NCBI GenBank assembly: GCA_000697665.1
Contig: KL197783.1
Location: 1-64,000 of the forward strand
DNA from: Jaapia argillacea MUCL 33604
Taxonomy: Eukaryota; Basidiomycota; Agaricomycetes; Jaapiales; Jaapiaceae
Length of the DNA stretch: 64,000 bases
Reading direction: 5' to 3'
Within the stretch, counting starts at the first letter, position 1, and each line of letters opens with the position of its first letter. Shown piece by piece: positions 1-13,619 of the stretch. The position numbers and the translations under genes are program-made. The notes under the pieces were generated by a model, which was given only the letters and a program-made list of their open reading frames with translations, was not told the DNA's origin and did not search any database.

Positions 1-2057
1 TTTAGTCACCGGCCCCTTCGGGGCCGGCCACGGTCATGTGGACTTGGTCTAGACTGGACTCGGCAGCAATGTCGGATTTGGTCCGGTGTTGGGAAGGCTT
101 TGATGCTTCCTAGATCACAGGCCTTGTCACCGGCATTGTCGGCTACTATAGTAACCGATGTCGTTCACACACTAACTCTGTTTGGACTGACAGCGTGAAT
201 TTCGCCATACGCTTGCGACCAATAGCATAAATCACTGACTACTTGTCCCATAGCAATTATACCTAAAGTAAGACCTGAACGGACGGTCGCGGGGGTTACT
301 GCGCATTCCGGTTTGACCCATGGTCGGCTGGGTGGCTATGCCTCTGCTTCGCAGACCTATTACGGGTGCAGTCCTTGTGTCATGGCAAGATCCGCTCTGC
401 CCGCTGACCTTGTCGGCTGTGATGGAGAAACGGGTATATCATTCCCTGACGGGAATTCTCTCATGGGTACTCCGGGGTTAGTTCGGGCCGGAACCCATGC
501 CAGGTAATATAAAAGCCTAGAGTAAAGAGTCTGAAGAGATTATCGAAACAGTGTCTACTCTTCGGATAGCCTGTTATTCTTTACTCCTTTCGACTTGTCT
601 TGATTCGCTCGCGCTTCGCGCTCGCTTCCCCCCTAACCCTAACTCGTCCTGCAGGACCTGTGGGCATACCGCAGACCGCCGCAAGCTGAGAAGGTGGAGG
701 ATCACCTTCTGTGCAGCTGGGCAGGTCGGTTCGGTTCCCAGACAGTTCATGATAGGGGGGGGGGAGTGGAGAAAGAGAACAGAGGAAATGCACACACCTC
801 TCAGATAGTGGCAGCAGCTTGGGCAGGGCAGTGAGGATGGTGCACACCAGCTGCAGTGCGCCACAAGCTGAAAAGGATGGCAAAGCCAATCACCACCTTT
901 TGTCCAGCTGGGCAGCTCGGCTCCTTGAGTTTGGGAGAGAGCGAGCAAGGGCTGACGGATGGAGAGAGGGAAAATAATTTGTCAGCGTGTGATGCCTTCT
1001 CATGGCTGTCACATGGTTCCCATGCCTCACTGCGACCTCCTTCTCGTTGCTCGGGTCCAACTGACCCACCCCCGCAAGGGCATGCACAGCGCGACAACCT
1101 GACCACGGAGCTCTCTGAAAATTGAAGGGTGTGACAAGGGTGGGTGGACGCCCCACACCGCCGTGTTCAAGCGATTATCCGACGAGGTGCCGAAACGACC
1201 GCCTCGCCCACTTTCCTGCACGGGATTTCTTTGGGCCCATAAATCAAAAGTCACACAACACACAGCAAAAATCAGTGATCCCAACTGAGTGTGGGAACAG
1301 ACACCCTGATGTCAGCAATATTAAAGAACGGTTGCATGCTTAATGTAATTGAAACTGTGAGACAAAGTCCATGAGAACTTTTGACGCAGTAAGGTGTTGC
1401 AGCTCTGAACCAGGGAATAATGATTCTTTCCTCGTACCTTGGGAATCATAATACGGAAGTTGATTTGTCAACAATATGGTGGAAGGGTTTATTGGCCCCC
1501 ATCTGCAGTGTCATAGCTTGGAAAGGAGCACGAAGCCCTCCAAAAGGCTTTCCGTTGACTTTGTCTCGTAACTTCTATTTAGATTTATAACAATCTTTAA
1601 TCCTAGCTGTTTTCCTTCCTATATGTGCAAAGTCGCGGCCGTGAAGACGGCGGCATTTGCAGACGATCCGTGCCGTGCATGGACCTCAACCTTTGAGTCG
1701 AAAAATGACAATGAAACGAGTTTCATACCTAGCACTCCTGAGTGAGGGACAGGAGGAGTGCATGGACTTTGCCCGCAGAGACAATATGGAGGCGATATGA
1801 CAGTCTACAAACCCATTTGTCTGCAGTGTTACTATTGAAGTGCTGATTACAACAATGGGATGCCTCGATTGTTCTATGAGACGAGCGCCATGACACAAAC
1901 TCTACGACAACAGGATATTCAACAGTCCTAGACACGAATACAAAAGATGGACGGAAAGGTGGGAATATAAGTGAACTAGATTATTGTTAGATATAGCGGG
2001 AAGATAATCCACGAGTGAGGTGGAACCAGGGATACAGAGCAGCAACGAGTCTAGACA
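1..2057. other. gene-free left flank with short degenerate repeats
   Basis: No reading frame here looks like protein and none continues through plausible splice sites. The stretch holds a GC hairpin at 10-28, a TATA-like box near 510, two telomere-like CCCTAA units near 630-643, and an imperfect direct repeat (about 660-735 against 850-925, sharing CAAGCTGA and CAGCTGGGCAG). The composition suggests decayed mobile or repetitive DNA, but I see no terminal repeats, transposase or reverse transcriptase, so no element class is claimed. Confidence 0.4.
10..28. repeat. perfect GC-rich hairpin
   Basis: An eight-base arm CCGGCCCC is followed by a TTC loop and its exact complement GGGGCCGG. It is a strong stem-loop at the window edge with no gene next to it, so its role is unknown. 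It could be the end of a repetitive element that continues outside the window. Confidence 0.5.
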
Positions 2058-4841
2058 TTACAATCGACGATTCTTCTCGAGGGCATCCAGCGCGGCGTGT
2101 GTACGCATCTGAAGGTTACTCTGTTCGCGACAGGTTAGATTCAATCGAGGAAGGTTGAAATCGTTGACGTACCTCCATACTATATTTGCCCTGCCGTGGA
2201 AAGACAACATCAGCATTCTTTCCCGTGGGGTTGAGTACCTTCTTACCTTTCTGGCCGCAGCTTGCACCTCCAGCGGTTTCCCTACTCGAACGCATGAACG
2301 ATGGGAAGGAAGGAAGTTCAAGGAGAGATAATACCAGAGAGAACCAACTCAAAATGTTTTCGAGCGCCCTCCTTATCACCTTTACAGGCTAGGAGCCGAC
2401 CGAGTTCATAATCTGTGGGAAGATGGAACAGAGTGTGTATACGTGTGCCAGATCGCGAGAATAAGACGTACGGGTGAAGTACACCAAATAATGATCCAGT
2501 TCAATCTTGGTTCCATTCGATAGTACAGCGTTGAATGCAGCCTCTGACCGAGCCTCCGCGTCACCGAGAGTGAGGTTGACTTTCTCGCTTGGGTCTATCA
2601 CGGCGTCGGGATCCTAAGCGAAAACCCACAAAGATTGGTTAAGAGAAAGAATGATATTGGTGGTGCACTTACTGGATATGCGACATATCTCAGACAAACT
2701 CCCTCCAAAAACTGGGCAAGACACAAGTCGTCATAGTATCCTTTACCACTCTCATACTTTGTAGGGTCCTTCTCACAGGCTCTAATACCATCCAACGAAG
2801 CCTCGACCAGGGGAAGCATCTTGGTAGTTATCACTTCTCTCGGAGCATGGGCGATGCCGAGGAACAGATAGGCAAACTCCAGAGCAGGGAGAATGAGACG
2901 ATTACTCTGAGATTTGAATTTTCGGGCCTTCCGGTCGGCGAATTTCTGGGCGCAGTTTCCGCCATCAGGCCGGGACGATGGATGGGGATGAAGAGAAACA
3001 CATACCTCCAAGGGGATAGACTTGCCGGCGATACGTTGGCGGAGGGTGGGAATTTTCTCAAACAGCTTGGCTGCTTCTACAGTCCATCCATTCTGTAACA
3101 AACAAACAGCAGCCCCATATGTATAACACGCCTTGGACCACTGCGTGACCACCGGTCAGCTCCAATTTCATAGAGGACCCCGAGTGTCACGTACCGTGGC
3201 GTCAGCCATCAGAACATGCCAACATTCCAACGACTTTTCAACCTCCCATAAAGCCAGATATGAGATCGCAATCTCCCAGTACGATATATGGTGGAGGTTC
3301 TTGTACTGGTCCTGAGCTTCCATCGCCTTCTTGTAGTGTTCAATAGCACGAGCTGGCTGGGAGCGACACAGGTTCAGTCGACCCGCTCCGAACAGGAAGA
3401 AGACACCTGGGGCACGGAGAGTAAACACCAATGGAGTTGATAACTCGGAAAGATGGACCCACCATTGGGATATCGCTTTGTGTTCCAATCGAGGATCTTC
3501 TGCGCCATCTCAATGTCTACTCCGTCAAACGTAAAACTTGACAAGACCAGGTGGAATATCAAAAGCGACATATCACAGATGCTCCGACGGATACCTTCCT
3601 GTTCTACAAGCATCGATGATATATTATTCGATGCCCGCAAAGAAAGTGGAATGAATACTCACCGATATCGACTGCCGGCTCATGCGAGTCCTTCGACCAC
3701 CCTCCAACTTTGGTCAACAGCTCTAACCCGATCTGACGATCACCCTTGTACCCAAATAGTTCCACAATCGTCAATAGCCTCCCGGGCATGAGACTGAGGA
3801 TCAGGTTGGACATTCCAACGCCAAGATACACTCCAGAGCGGAAGTGGGGGTCAATTGACTTGTCTTCGGGACCCTCTCCTCTGGCCTCGGCTTCAGCGTC
3901 GACAGCCTCGAGGTACTTGCCCAATTGACGGTAGATATTGATCGTCGTCCTCATATTCAGCCTGGAGCAGCGAAGCACACGAGACTCAGTACTACAGGAT
4001 ATCGGGGGTGATTGAGAACTTACGCCTCCTTGATGAACGCTAACCAATCACCAGAATACACGATACCGAGTAGTGCCTGCGAAAGGTTGAGTCTTTGGGT
4101 CCATAATGGGATCCATATCACACACCTTCTCGAACAAACTTTCTGCATACACCAGCTCAGCATGGCGCTCAACCACCGTCATGCTCTTGTACCAGCCCAC
4201 TCCCGAAGTTTGCAAAGATGAAACAACGAGACCTGCGAGACGGGTGGTCAATGACGCTGAGCGTTTGCGATGCTGGCTTGCTATCGCATTTCCGTGTTTG
4301 GCGTGTCCGATGGCAGCGAGAAGATCCTTCGACGAGAGATTAGGCGCGTTTGGGCAAATGGGATCGGGCACATACCTCATCTTCAAAAGACATCATGCCC
4401 TTCACAAATTGGATCAACCCATAACCAGTAGCGAAATACAATCGCTCCCTGACGACTGATCAGCACGCTAGGCAATGAGGAAAGCTATGTTCACGCTTAC
4501 TTCTTCGGATCGCACTCATTGCAATACTCTTCACATTCCAACATGTGGGATTTTAGGAACGTATGCAGGGCAAAGTTGAGCGCGGGAAGGTCGTTCAGCG
4601 CATCCTTGGGCGTATACGGCTGCTTGGGCAATGGAGGAGCTTTAGATCTATCGTATGAAGCCGTGGGAGTCGATGAACCGGAACCCGCAACAGATGTGGC
4701 CTCCGTGCTGCTGGGGCTTATCGTCGTCGTCGCCATAGTCGGGGAAACTGATCCTGCGGACGCTGAGCTGGTAGAAATACACGAATCCCCGTCGTTGTTG
4801 CCTTCGGTGAGAAGGCTTACGTGGGTAACCTCGGAGTTCAT
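2058..4841 (-). CDS. IML2: IML2/TTC39-like tetratricopeptide-repeat protein
   Basis: This multi-exon gene starts at the ATG at 4839-4841. After about 75 low-complexity Ser/Thr residues the protein shows the family's conserved stretches: LNFALHTFLKSHMLECEEY, then YFATGYGLIQFVKGMMSFED across the first intron, then AAIGHAKHGNAIASQHRK. TPR-like helices follow, with YEIG-type pairs such as HYELGRLLACKGDKEGARKH near the end. The C-terminus is assembled from three small exons (GKPLEVQAAARK, GKYSME, SNLQMRTHAALDAL) and stops at 2058. About thirteen exons join in frame with GT-AG borders. The yeast member IML2 is linked to mitochondria, lipid droplets and clearance of protein inclusions; animal relatives are TTC39. 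The role here rests on that homology. The family assignment is firm from motif order; single exon borders are less certain. Confidence 0.88.
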
Positions 4842-5350
4842 GGCAAAGTCGTAACGAGCGCTTGTGGCCTGAGAGGTACGATTGCAGTGCTCTTGCGAAT
4901 GCAGCCAGCGGCTCCGAATATAACACGGCTGGAGATACCGTTCAGCGTGCTGCTAAATGCGCTGTTCCGTCATTCGGGCAGTCAGCTGGGGGACAGCAGC
5001 CGACAACGATGAGTTCAGCGAAAATCGCCACCGGAGCCGACGCGGAGTGGGACAAATCTTGTTCACGCGACAACGTACGATGGCAACTTCTCTCAAAAAT
5101 TAGCAGAGAACAAGGCAGTCGGATACATTACAGTGGTACTAAGAGCAGCTGATTTTCTAGTATACATGTGGTCTCTCCACAGGAAGCCAACGAAGATCAA
5201 GAATATGTACAGGCGAAATCGAAGATGAATACAACGACGCACAACCATCCCCACAAGAAAACGAATTAAATAGGATGGAAAGAACCAGTGGCGAGATAGA
5301 GCGGTGCAACGATAGCGAAAACATGTAACTTATAAACGAACGAACGATCT
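4842..5350. other. intergenic region between two minus-strand genes
   Basis: About 500 bases with only short shadow frames. It should hold the promoter and 5' leader of the IML2-like gene and the 3' end of the next gene. I see no RNA gene or repeat. Confidence 0.5.
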
Positions 5351-8300
5351 CTAGTCGACCGAATCATAATCATCATCCTCACCCAGGTGAATGCTCGCCA
5401 TATCACCTAAGAGCATCTCATGTTCTGGTCGAAGGTTCAAACTCCCCGGCGAGTCGGGTACGATGGAGAAAGCGGTGGTAGTCGGGGAGATGTTGCCGTT
5501 CGAAAACGACATCGACTTGTGAAGTTCAAGTCGACTCGGCTTCTTTTTAGGGATGACGAGGGTAGGTGATGGGGGACGAGAAAAGGACTTTGTGGATACT
5601 GCCCCAGAATGGTCAGAACCAAGACCGCCGTCCTCCTGAAGAAGTAGGGTCATGTTGTTAGGTGGCGCTACAAAGACCGAAGATGTGGTGCTCGACCGTC
5701 TTCGATGTTGCATTCCAGGTGTGACGTCGCGGGGCGGGGGTATGGAGTGAGGGTCCAGAAGCTCCGGTTGTAACGGGACTCTGGGCGAATGTTCTCTTGA
5801 CCTCGGATAAGTCTGTAGTCGTGATGTCGACCGTCGATGTGCGCCATCTGCTGAACCAGGACGGGGAGTCCTCTCGAATACCGAGCGATTCAAAGGGACG
5901 TGCGAGGTGGGAGGCGTATATTGAAACTGCTGCTGCCGCCGAAGCTGGGCGAGAGCATCGTCCAACTGGATTTCCAACTTTGCAATTCGATCCCTCAACT
6001 CGGCATTCTCATCTCGCATCACCTTTGCTGATCTCTGCGAATCAGCTAACGCAGACAAAAGAGCCTCCGTCTCTGCCGAGTGTCTCTCCCTCAAAGATTG
6101 GAGCTCGGATTGGAGGTATTGATGATGGCTGGACGAAGCGCCAGACACAGAGGTGGGAGCGGTCGATCCTGAGAACGTCCGAGCGGCGGTCGAGAAGGTA
6201 GGACTGTCCATCAACCCCGTATCCGGCGTGTTGGCTGCGCGAGATACACTCCCACTCCGTCCCCAGGACGAATTCGAGCCAGAAGCTTCCGAAAAAGCAA
6301 GTCTCGACGGAGCGAACTGCGACCTCGAATCCCTCTCACTCATAACACTCCGCACCGTCGTATACCGTGACCCACCCTGATAACTACTGGGTCCTCCCGA
6401 ACCATTGACAGCTTGCCCATAGCCGTCCCTATCAAAATCCAAGAGCCCAGCAGCAGCGAATGCCTTTGCTGTTCTTGGCCCCAACCAATCTGTCGCGGTC
6501 GACCTCGGAGTGGGCTGCATATGTGATTGTACAGGAGGTGAAGCGCCCTTCCCTCCCATACTAACACTGCGCTTCCGCGTCCGTAGGTGAGAGAAACGGT
6601 CGTGTTGACTATCCAGCGAGGCGCGCCCAATATCCTCCATACTTGGACGATGTTCGTGAGTTCGATGATTGGGTGCAGATGCAGTTGCGGAGGAAGCTCG
6701 AGCCAAGGGCGATGCAGAGTCTCGATCATGTCCTGTCGTGGCATTCGAAGTGAGATGGCGAAAATGGGGGCGGGAAGAACTGGATGCAGCTGCTGACGAA
6801 GGTGGTCGTGCAGGTGTGACTAGCCGCGATTGACCAGGCAGTCTACGACTATGGTTATCATCACCCACTGGAGTTCGTGACGAAGCATGAGTCTCTCGTA
6901 AAGGCGAAGGCGGAGGTTGTCTAGATCTACTATCAGAAGAGGAACGTCTAACATGATCCTTCATGGTGGAATCCGAGAACATCGAAGGAGAGTTGCTCGA
7001 ATCGAGATCCCCGTGAGCAGAGAAGGGCCGTTCGGATACACGGCGAGTACGGCGAGGGAGGGATGTAGATGAAGATGGAACCGGGGATGATGAGGGAGAT
7101 CGTGAAATATCGGCATGCCGACTGTATGGTGATGAAAGTTGGCCGACTCGGGATGACGAGCCTGACGGACGCGATTGTGATGAAGCAGGCGAATGGGAGT
7201 CTCGCACCATCGAAGACGTAGGGTTCTCTGAGTGCGCGTGGATGGGGGATGAGGGCGGGGGTATAGCATCGACGGCGACTAGGAGTGCCGGCTCCGTATC
7301 GCCAAAGCGATGCGGGCTGAGCAGAGCCGCCAAATCCGGATCGAGTGTGGTGAGATCAAGACTGGGGTTTCTGCCGTGCGAAGAGGCTTCCCCGCTGACC
7401 TCCACATCACTGGACTGCAACTTCTTTGCGGAAGCGACATCTTCCACCACTACTGCTGCCTTCGACCAATCCTTCCCAGAACCCGCCTCCTTCATCGCAT
7501 GCATAACTTCATCCCCAATCTTCGACGTGGATAAGTCCAACATTGAGCTACTTCGCGAATCTGGGGTGTGTCCTCGATGATTTGCATTCCCTTTCGACGC
7601 ACTCAACAGCGAGAAGTCCTCCGCAACCTTAGCGGCATCGCCACTGGAGGAATGACCGGCGTCCGATGACTCTTTGACGTCGTCGAGGGGAGGTAGATGC
7701 TTCGAGATACCAGATGTTTCCGATTCCAAGATGGTCGAAAGATCTGTGTTGGGAATGGGGGGCGATGCGATTATTGAGGGGCCTAAGGACATTATCGATG
7801 TTAGCGAAAGAGAATAGAAGTTTGGCAAACCGGAGAGTAAAAGAATTCGTGGAATCGCCGTCTAACGGAACCAAACGCCGAAGTATATAAAAAAAGGCTC
7901 GACTGAGTCTTCGGAAAGGAGAAAATCAAAGTTGGTGAAGAAACCTCACCATCATGAAACGAGGCAAATAATGGCGTAGTGAGAGGGGGAGCTGGGAGGG
8001 ATTTCTCCAGGTCGAAAGAAAAATGATGACGCGCAAACTCCTCCTCCAACGACATGTGAGGGGCGAGTCGAGGCGACCGAGGAGAACGGTCGATATTGAG
8101 GACTGGGCTATGGTCGTCGATCGTCTCCATAGGTGGCCGTGCACTCGAACTCTTCCTCTCCGTCTGTGAAGACCGCCTCAACGACCCAAAACTAGGGATG
8201 TGACTCTTTGCGGCGAACGAAACCGAAGGGGATCCATTTCCGTTCCCATTAGCAACCTGATGTTTGGTCGATCCGAACGGGAAGAGATTCCGGAGGCTGC

Positions 8301-8550
8301 GAAACGACGACAGGCCTGAAGGTGCCCCAGGAGTACTTCCAATGCTGGACAGAGATGAAGAGGAGCTATTCGCTGCTGGACTTGCTAGGGGAGTTTTCGT
8401 TCCTGATGGTATTCGGGTGGGTGGAACCAATGAGAGTGGTGGTAACGAGAGGGATGTTGGCAAAGAGCTACGACCTGGAGTCGCGCGCGGAATGGGTATA
8501 TGTGATGGCGTCTGGGGAGACCGTTGCATCGATATTCGTGGTTCGGCCAT
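5351..8550 (-). CDS. large disordered protein with a short coiled coil, function unknown
   Basis: Two exons (8550-7950 and 7782-5351) join through a GT-AG intron to give 3,033 nt, exactly 1,010 codons plus stop. The join creates ASFHD-GPSIIASPP. Most of the protein is Ser/Pro/Arg-rich and low in complexity, with a basic patch (FRSLRNLFPFGS) in exon 1. The only ordered-looking part is a coiled coil around residues 730-800 (YLQSELQSLRERHSAETEAL and the following heptads, ending in LRRQQQ). The acidic end reads HLGEDDDYDS. No enzyme motif is visible. The composition is like fungal polarity or cytoskeleton scaffolds, but that is impression only. The start is the first ATG of the open exon. Confidence 0.75.
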
Positions 8551-8994
8551 AAACTTGGCCAGCGAAATATTGGGTGTGGGCGTCCTGAGAAACAGAGGAA
8601 AAATACGAAAGTAGAAGTTGGAAAAAGAGGACGCAAGTATTGGGTCTCCCCTCGTCTGTCGCGATGAGCTAGCAAGCAGGCAAAAATGGGCCTAGCAAAT
8701 CTCTAGCAGCGAGAATGCCAGCATTCCAGCGATGTCGGAGCAGACGGAATGAGGTGAAAGTTGAAGGAACCAAATGTGTTCCAGAAGTTGCCTTTTTTGG
8801 ACAGTCTCTATATGGTCGCGACGTTCACGATCATGAACCAACAAGTTCAACAACGTCAGCCAGCGTCTACTTCTGCAGCAACAATTCCTTCCATTAGACT
8901 AGGTTGAGCTAGGTATACAGTAAGTGTGGTAAATCTATAGATGTCCAAGCCTAACGTTCAGGCAAGAAACCATGGTGGAGCATGAATTATGGGA
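8551..8994. other. intergenic region
   Basis: About 440 bases between two minus-strand genes: 5' leader and promoter of the coiled-coil gene, and 3' end of the MFS gene. Nothing else is recognised. Confidence 0.5.
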
Positions 8995-11313
8995 CTACTT
9001 TGCAGCGAACCGTGATTGGGCCCGAAGTCTTGCGCCAATTCGATAGAAGATGAACCTGCACGTGAATAACCAAAGTAAGGAAGTGGATGAATAGCAGATC
9101 AACAGACGTTAGCTCACGGTAAGGGCGCCATGAGGGCCGTCAGTCCAGCGAGGAGAGCAGTAGCGCCGACAGTTCCTAAGCGGTTGTACATCGGCAACGC
9201 AAACAGTGGAAAGACGGCAGCGAAAGCCGATCGCATGAAACTATTGCTAGCCATAGCAGACGCAGCAATGGGTCGGTAAGCAGTGACGAGGTACGTAAAA
9301 GTCGATGTGAAGATAAAGTAGATGCCTATGCCGAATGGAACTGAACCAATGATGGGCACGATCCAATGTACTTGTGGATACGTGGTAAAGGCGAGCCAGA
9401 AAAGACCTAGCACAAAGATTAGGGGGCCTGACAGTAAGATGAAAACATAAATCATACCTATCGGCGCAAATATTCCGCCAAACTGTCCCATGATGAGTCG
9501 GGTCTCTGGTGGGGGCCGTCCATTATTTTCTTTAGACACTCGTTTGTAGTGCCTGAACCCGAAAATACGTCAAGCAGGGTAAATCGCGGAACAAGAGCCG
9601 ACTTTACCAATTCCAGAAAGGTTGGGTGAATATGGCGAGGAACATTCCAATCCCAATGCCCAAGAAGGTTAAACCCGTCATTTCCTCCGTAAAGCCATGT
9701 TTCTGCTCGAAGATTATTGGGAACGCTTGGAACGCCAGGTACAGAATACCGAGGATCAAAGAATTCCTGTGCGGAAGAGTCAGGAACGACCAAGAAGTCG
9801 AAGCGCAGGCTCTACTTACCACGTATCAAGGAGTAAAGCCATCCTATCATACATGAGCAACTCTGAAGAAGGGTCAGTCCGAAACCTTCGGGGATAAGCC
9901 AGGAGACCTACGGAATGGCTTGTAACAGCTGACTTCTATCGAATGCCAAAGACTCCTGTGAGATCGTTCCATGGGTGCATAGTAGTCTGGATTTCCCGTC
10001 GATTTTCGCAGTCTGATCACAAGTCAGATATAGCTCGAAGAAGTTGAAGCGAAGATCCTCACTCGCGGGCTTTCCTCGACGTCAGAACAGGCTCGTAAGT
10101 CTCCGGGACCAGCTGATATGGTCGGTCAGCATTTGATTCGCATATGGAAAGGAACGTGCTCACGAGGTACAGGCAGATGGTTTGCACGAAGATCCAACAA
10201 ATTAGCACACGGTATGTCCATCTCCAATCCACGTTCTGTAATGTCCGCGTTAGCGAGTAATTAAATGAACCTACTGAGGTCCACAAACCTGGTTGATGAA
10301 ACTAACGATATCACAGATGAGTTCGGTAATGTTTAGTAGTTGAAGACGAAAACCTACCCGCTGATCAGTGGCCCGAGGACCGGACCTATGAAAGGGCTCA
10401 TGGTATATACTGCCATGGGGCTAAGTCAAACGCTAATGATCAGTCTCATGTTTGGGGATGAAATCAGATTTCACTAACTTCGCCACCGTCTCATTATCAA
10501 ATAAATCACTAACACTTCCTCCTGCCACACTCAGAAACGCCGAACCGCAAAACCCAGTGAGGAATCGAAATACCAAGAAGACGGCTGTAATGGGATGTTT
10601 TATTGTCATTTGGCTCAGAATTGACTTTTGGGGACTTACCGATGTTAGGAGCAAATACGATAGGCCACGTGAAAGCGAAGAAGAGCAGATATGATACTCG
10701 GTATACCGTGTTGCGCCCATAGACTTCAGAAAGTGGACCAACCTATGGAGTTTAACAAATGAGATTAAGAGATTCCCCTTTGGGAGATTACGTCCACGAA
10801 CCAGCAGCGGGCCGATACCAAGTCCTTCAACGAAGAGACTGATGGACAGGATAGTCACCTCGTGCGACACATGAAAGGTCGACGCCATTCCAAGTTCCGA
10901 AAACGATGCCTAAAGAGAGATAATTAATCGACCACCGCAACAAACGCGAAGGGGACGGAACATACTATTGACGACGCGCATGTCACACAGAGTGCAGAAG
11001 AGCTGGCCCAGTCGATTAAGCATTCTGATCCAAATGCACAGATTGGCAGAACGCACCTGATGGTAAGTACAATCAACCACTTCCTAAAGGATCGCATATG
11101 CTTGGGATCATCATCCAGCCCCAGAGTCACCTTCCACGGGTCGTCAGGTTTCTCATCGCTTGCAATCGCGAGCTCGACGTCTCCCGAAAGGCCATTGTCC
11201 GAGTTCTGAGCCGTCGATGAACTGTCGTTGGAGTCGGCGGGAGGTTCTTCCCTCTGTTCGACACCTTCTCGTTCGGTCTTGACAGTTGGCTCTTCCGATG
11301 TATGAACAGACAT
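8995..11313 (-). CDS. major facilitator superfamily transporter, DHA1 (drug:H+ antiporter) type
   Basis: The product has an acidic N-terminal tail of about 75 residues containing DDPWKVTLGLDDDPKHMRSF, then alternating membrane helices spread over about nine exons. Family marks seen are SHEVTILSISLFVEGLGIGP, VFRFLTGFCGSAFLSVAGG with SVSDLF (helices 3-5), NQ|NVDWRWTYRVLICWIFVQT, and VPETYEPVL after helix 6, typical of fungal DHA1 polyamine or multidrug transporters. The C-terminal half contains SNSFMRSAFAAVFPLFALPM and, across a last intron, MAPLP-FIFYRIGARLRAQS ending at the TAG at 8995-8997. The substrate cannot be read from the sequence. The ATG at 11311-11313 is preferred; an in-frame codon at 11364 would add 17 residues. 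It would act at the plasma membrane. Confidence 0.87.
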
Positions 11314-13619
11314 CGCGCAAGGAGCTCTTCGGTCAAAGACGTAGCCTTGGTGAAGACGACCCACAAAGCCAGAGAAACGCGAGTGCCGGGCAACCTCCCC
11401 GCCCCAACTCTGGTATTTTTGTGTGCGAAGCCATGATGACCTTCATGGTCAGTCAGCAGTGAAGTCAACACGGCATGTCGGGCTGCCGCGTCCATCGGGT
11501 CCATCTTATGTCCATAGACTAGTCCCGTGGACCAACTATGCCGATCCGGCGACGGGCGGGAAGTGGGCTTCGGCTCTTTTGCCTGCCTTGTCCTCTGCGA
11601 ACTTGACGATTGTCGCGACCCATTCGTCAACCTCCCTATATTTGCATCTTGAATTCGAACGCCGAGCACGAATCTTTGGAATGTTTCGGATCCAACCTCT
11701 CTCTATTTATGTGGTGTGGTGCTGGGGTCTGCTTCCGTTTTATTCCAGCAAAGATGGCGACGCTTTGGTGTTACTATATCCCTTCTGCCCTGCCGACGAC
11801 CCGAACGTACCTCCTTGTACCCATCTGTCCCCTTCCTAGGAGAAATTTGGTCAGCTTCATTATTGTAATATCCTTGGCTATTCCCAGCACTTCGTCGTTG
11901 GTATATGGGGATCATCGTGTTTTCAGGACTTCTGGCGGCAAGGCGGGGCCGAGACCAAGAATGTATGCATATTCTGCTGCACTGTCGTAGGAGGCACGCC
12001 AGACCCATTTCAAAGTTCCCCATCAGAGGCCTGCAGGCCCTTTCGCAGACCGGGCGCCTTCGACAATACGTACGGCGGGAAGAATATCCCCACATCGCCC
12101 TCAATTCGTTTGTTTCCTGATCCGAGAGCATTGTTTCTGTTGCGATTATCGCAACGGGAGCAACGCAATTAACCTGCTAAGCCGATTCCACCGGTTAGTC
12201 ATTCTGAGGTCTACTCTTACTCACACCTGTCACTAGCACCAGGCCGGCGCAGCAACTCAGCAACCAAACTTAAGCGATGGAACAAGTCCGGTCATCCAAA
12301 GAGATACCTCAAAGTTTGGCAAAGCTTATGCTTACGTCCAGTTAACCTTTTCGTGTACGAACCTGTAACCCCATAAAGCATGTCATCATTGAATTCCACG
12401 ATTGACCAAGCTTACATCTCATAGAAGTCCTCGGAAGAGACCGTGGGTGCCCGAATGTGAAGAAGTTGAGCCGTATTCGCAACAACGTTCCGAAGCTGCC
12501 ATCCTCGTAGCGGCTGTCAAGTAGCTCATTCAATCTTCACACTCGACCATGCGCTCGTCTAAAGAAGAAAGTCCAGAAAGCGCTCTACCGAATGTGTTCC
12601 AATGACACGCTAGTCTATCGACTTATGGATCACTGTTCTTCGTAGCTCTTCTGCTTCGAGGACCACGCGATGATTCACGTCGACCCTTGATACCGAAGCG
12701 TTATCATCCGAGCTACGCGCGCTGACGCTCACAGTTACCCACAGAGTCGCCAAAGTATACGGGCAACTACCCCCATCTAACGATGTCCTTCATCCAGGGT
12801 CGGACCTGTTTTGTACTTTATGTGGCGAAACTCATGTGCCGTCGTGATACGATCGATGAAACTGCTCTAGGCTTGGCTCAGGAGTACGTACCAATCTGTA
12901 CTTCACCAGTCCCTGTGGTGCAGTCTTCCTAACATCCCCTCCAATTCCCCGAGATAAAGGAGAGTTCCCAGCGTACGTGCTATCTTCCTTGTTATGGTTT
13001 TGGGGACGACACGACCTCCGGGGAATCGGTAGGTGGATTAGGGATATGACACCTAGTTATCCCTACCTGCATTTTGGCCCGTCAGGATGGAAAGAGAAGC
13101 TTTGTACCTCATGGGCTCATCTCTCTTCCTCGTGCCACTAATCCATGTGTATTTAGCCCTCCCAATATATGGAAATGGTTGGCGCTAGGACGGCGTATCC
13201 GACATGCTGTCATGGCCGGTGATCGTCATCAGATGTCTTCATACCAACCCCCAATCTTGCGAGGCGAGTCTAAATCCCATAGGGCGCATGGAAATTCCAT
13301 GTCGAAGACGTGCTTTGACCATTATCACGAACAAGGCTTGATCACGGTAATCTAGAGTTGACCGACCTCCAATCCGGGTGTATGGGTTTACCGTTTTCGC
13401 GGAAAATACTGGGCAGAGGGGTGTGGTCCCACACAAGAGGATACAAGCGGACGGTATGTAACGACATTCAATACCTCTTCTGTCCATCCGATGACACGAC
13501 GGCCTCCGCCGTTACAACCTCCTCGGATAGTTCGCCATCCATGATGATCAAAAAGGTGAAGATCTTCGATACCGGTCTCCAACTTCAATACCGAGAGAAA
13601 GTTCCATTAGCGTTGACAG
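11314..13619. other. 2.3-kb gene-poor stretch
   Basis: Open frames are short and overlap on both strands. Two fragments look slightly protein-like on the minus strand (REVDEWVATIVKFAEDKAGK near 11,640-11,580; VGIFFPPYVLSKAPGLRKG near 12,090-12,030). Neither can be extended by a good splice model and both are followed by stops. They may be remains of a decayed gene. I claim no gene here. Confidence 0.35.

Noticed and set aside
313-1343. overlapping frames at the left edge
   Set aside because: They lie on both strands, often start at non-ATG codons, and match no protein pattern.
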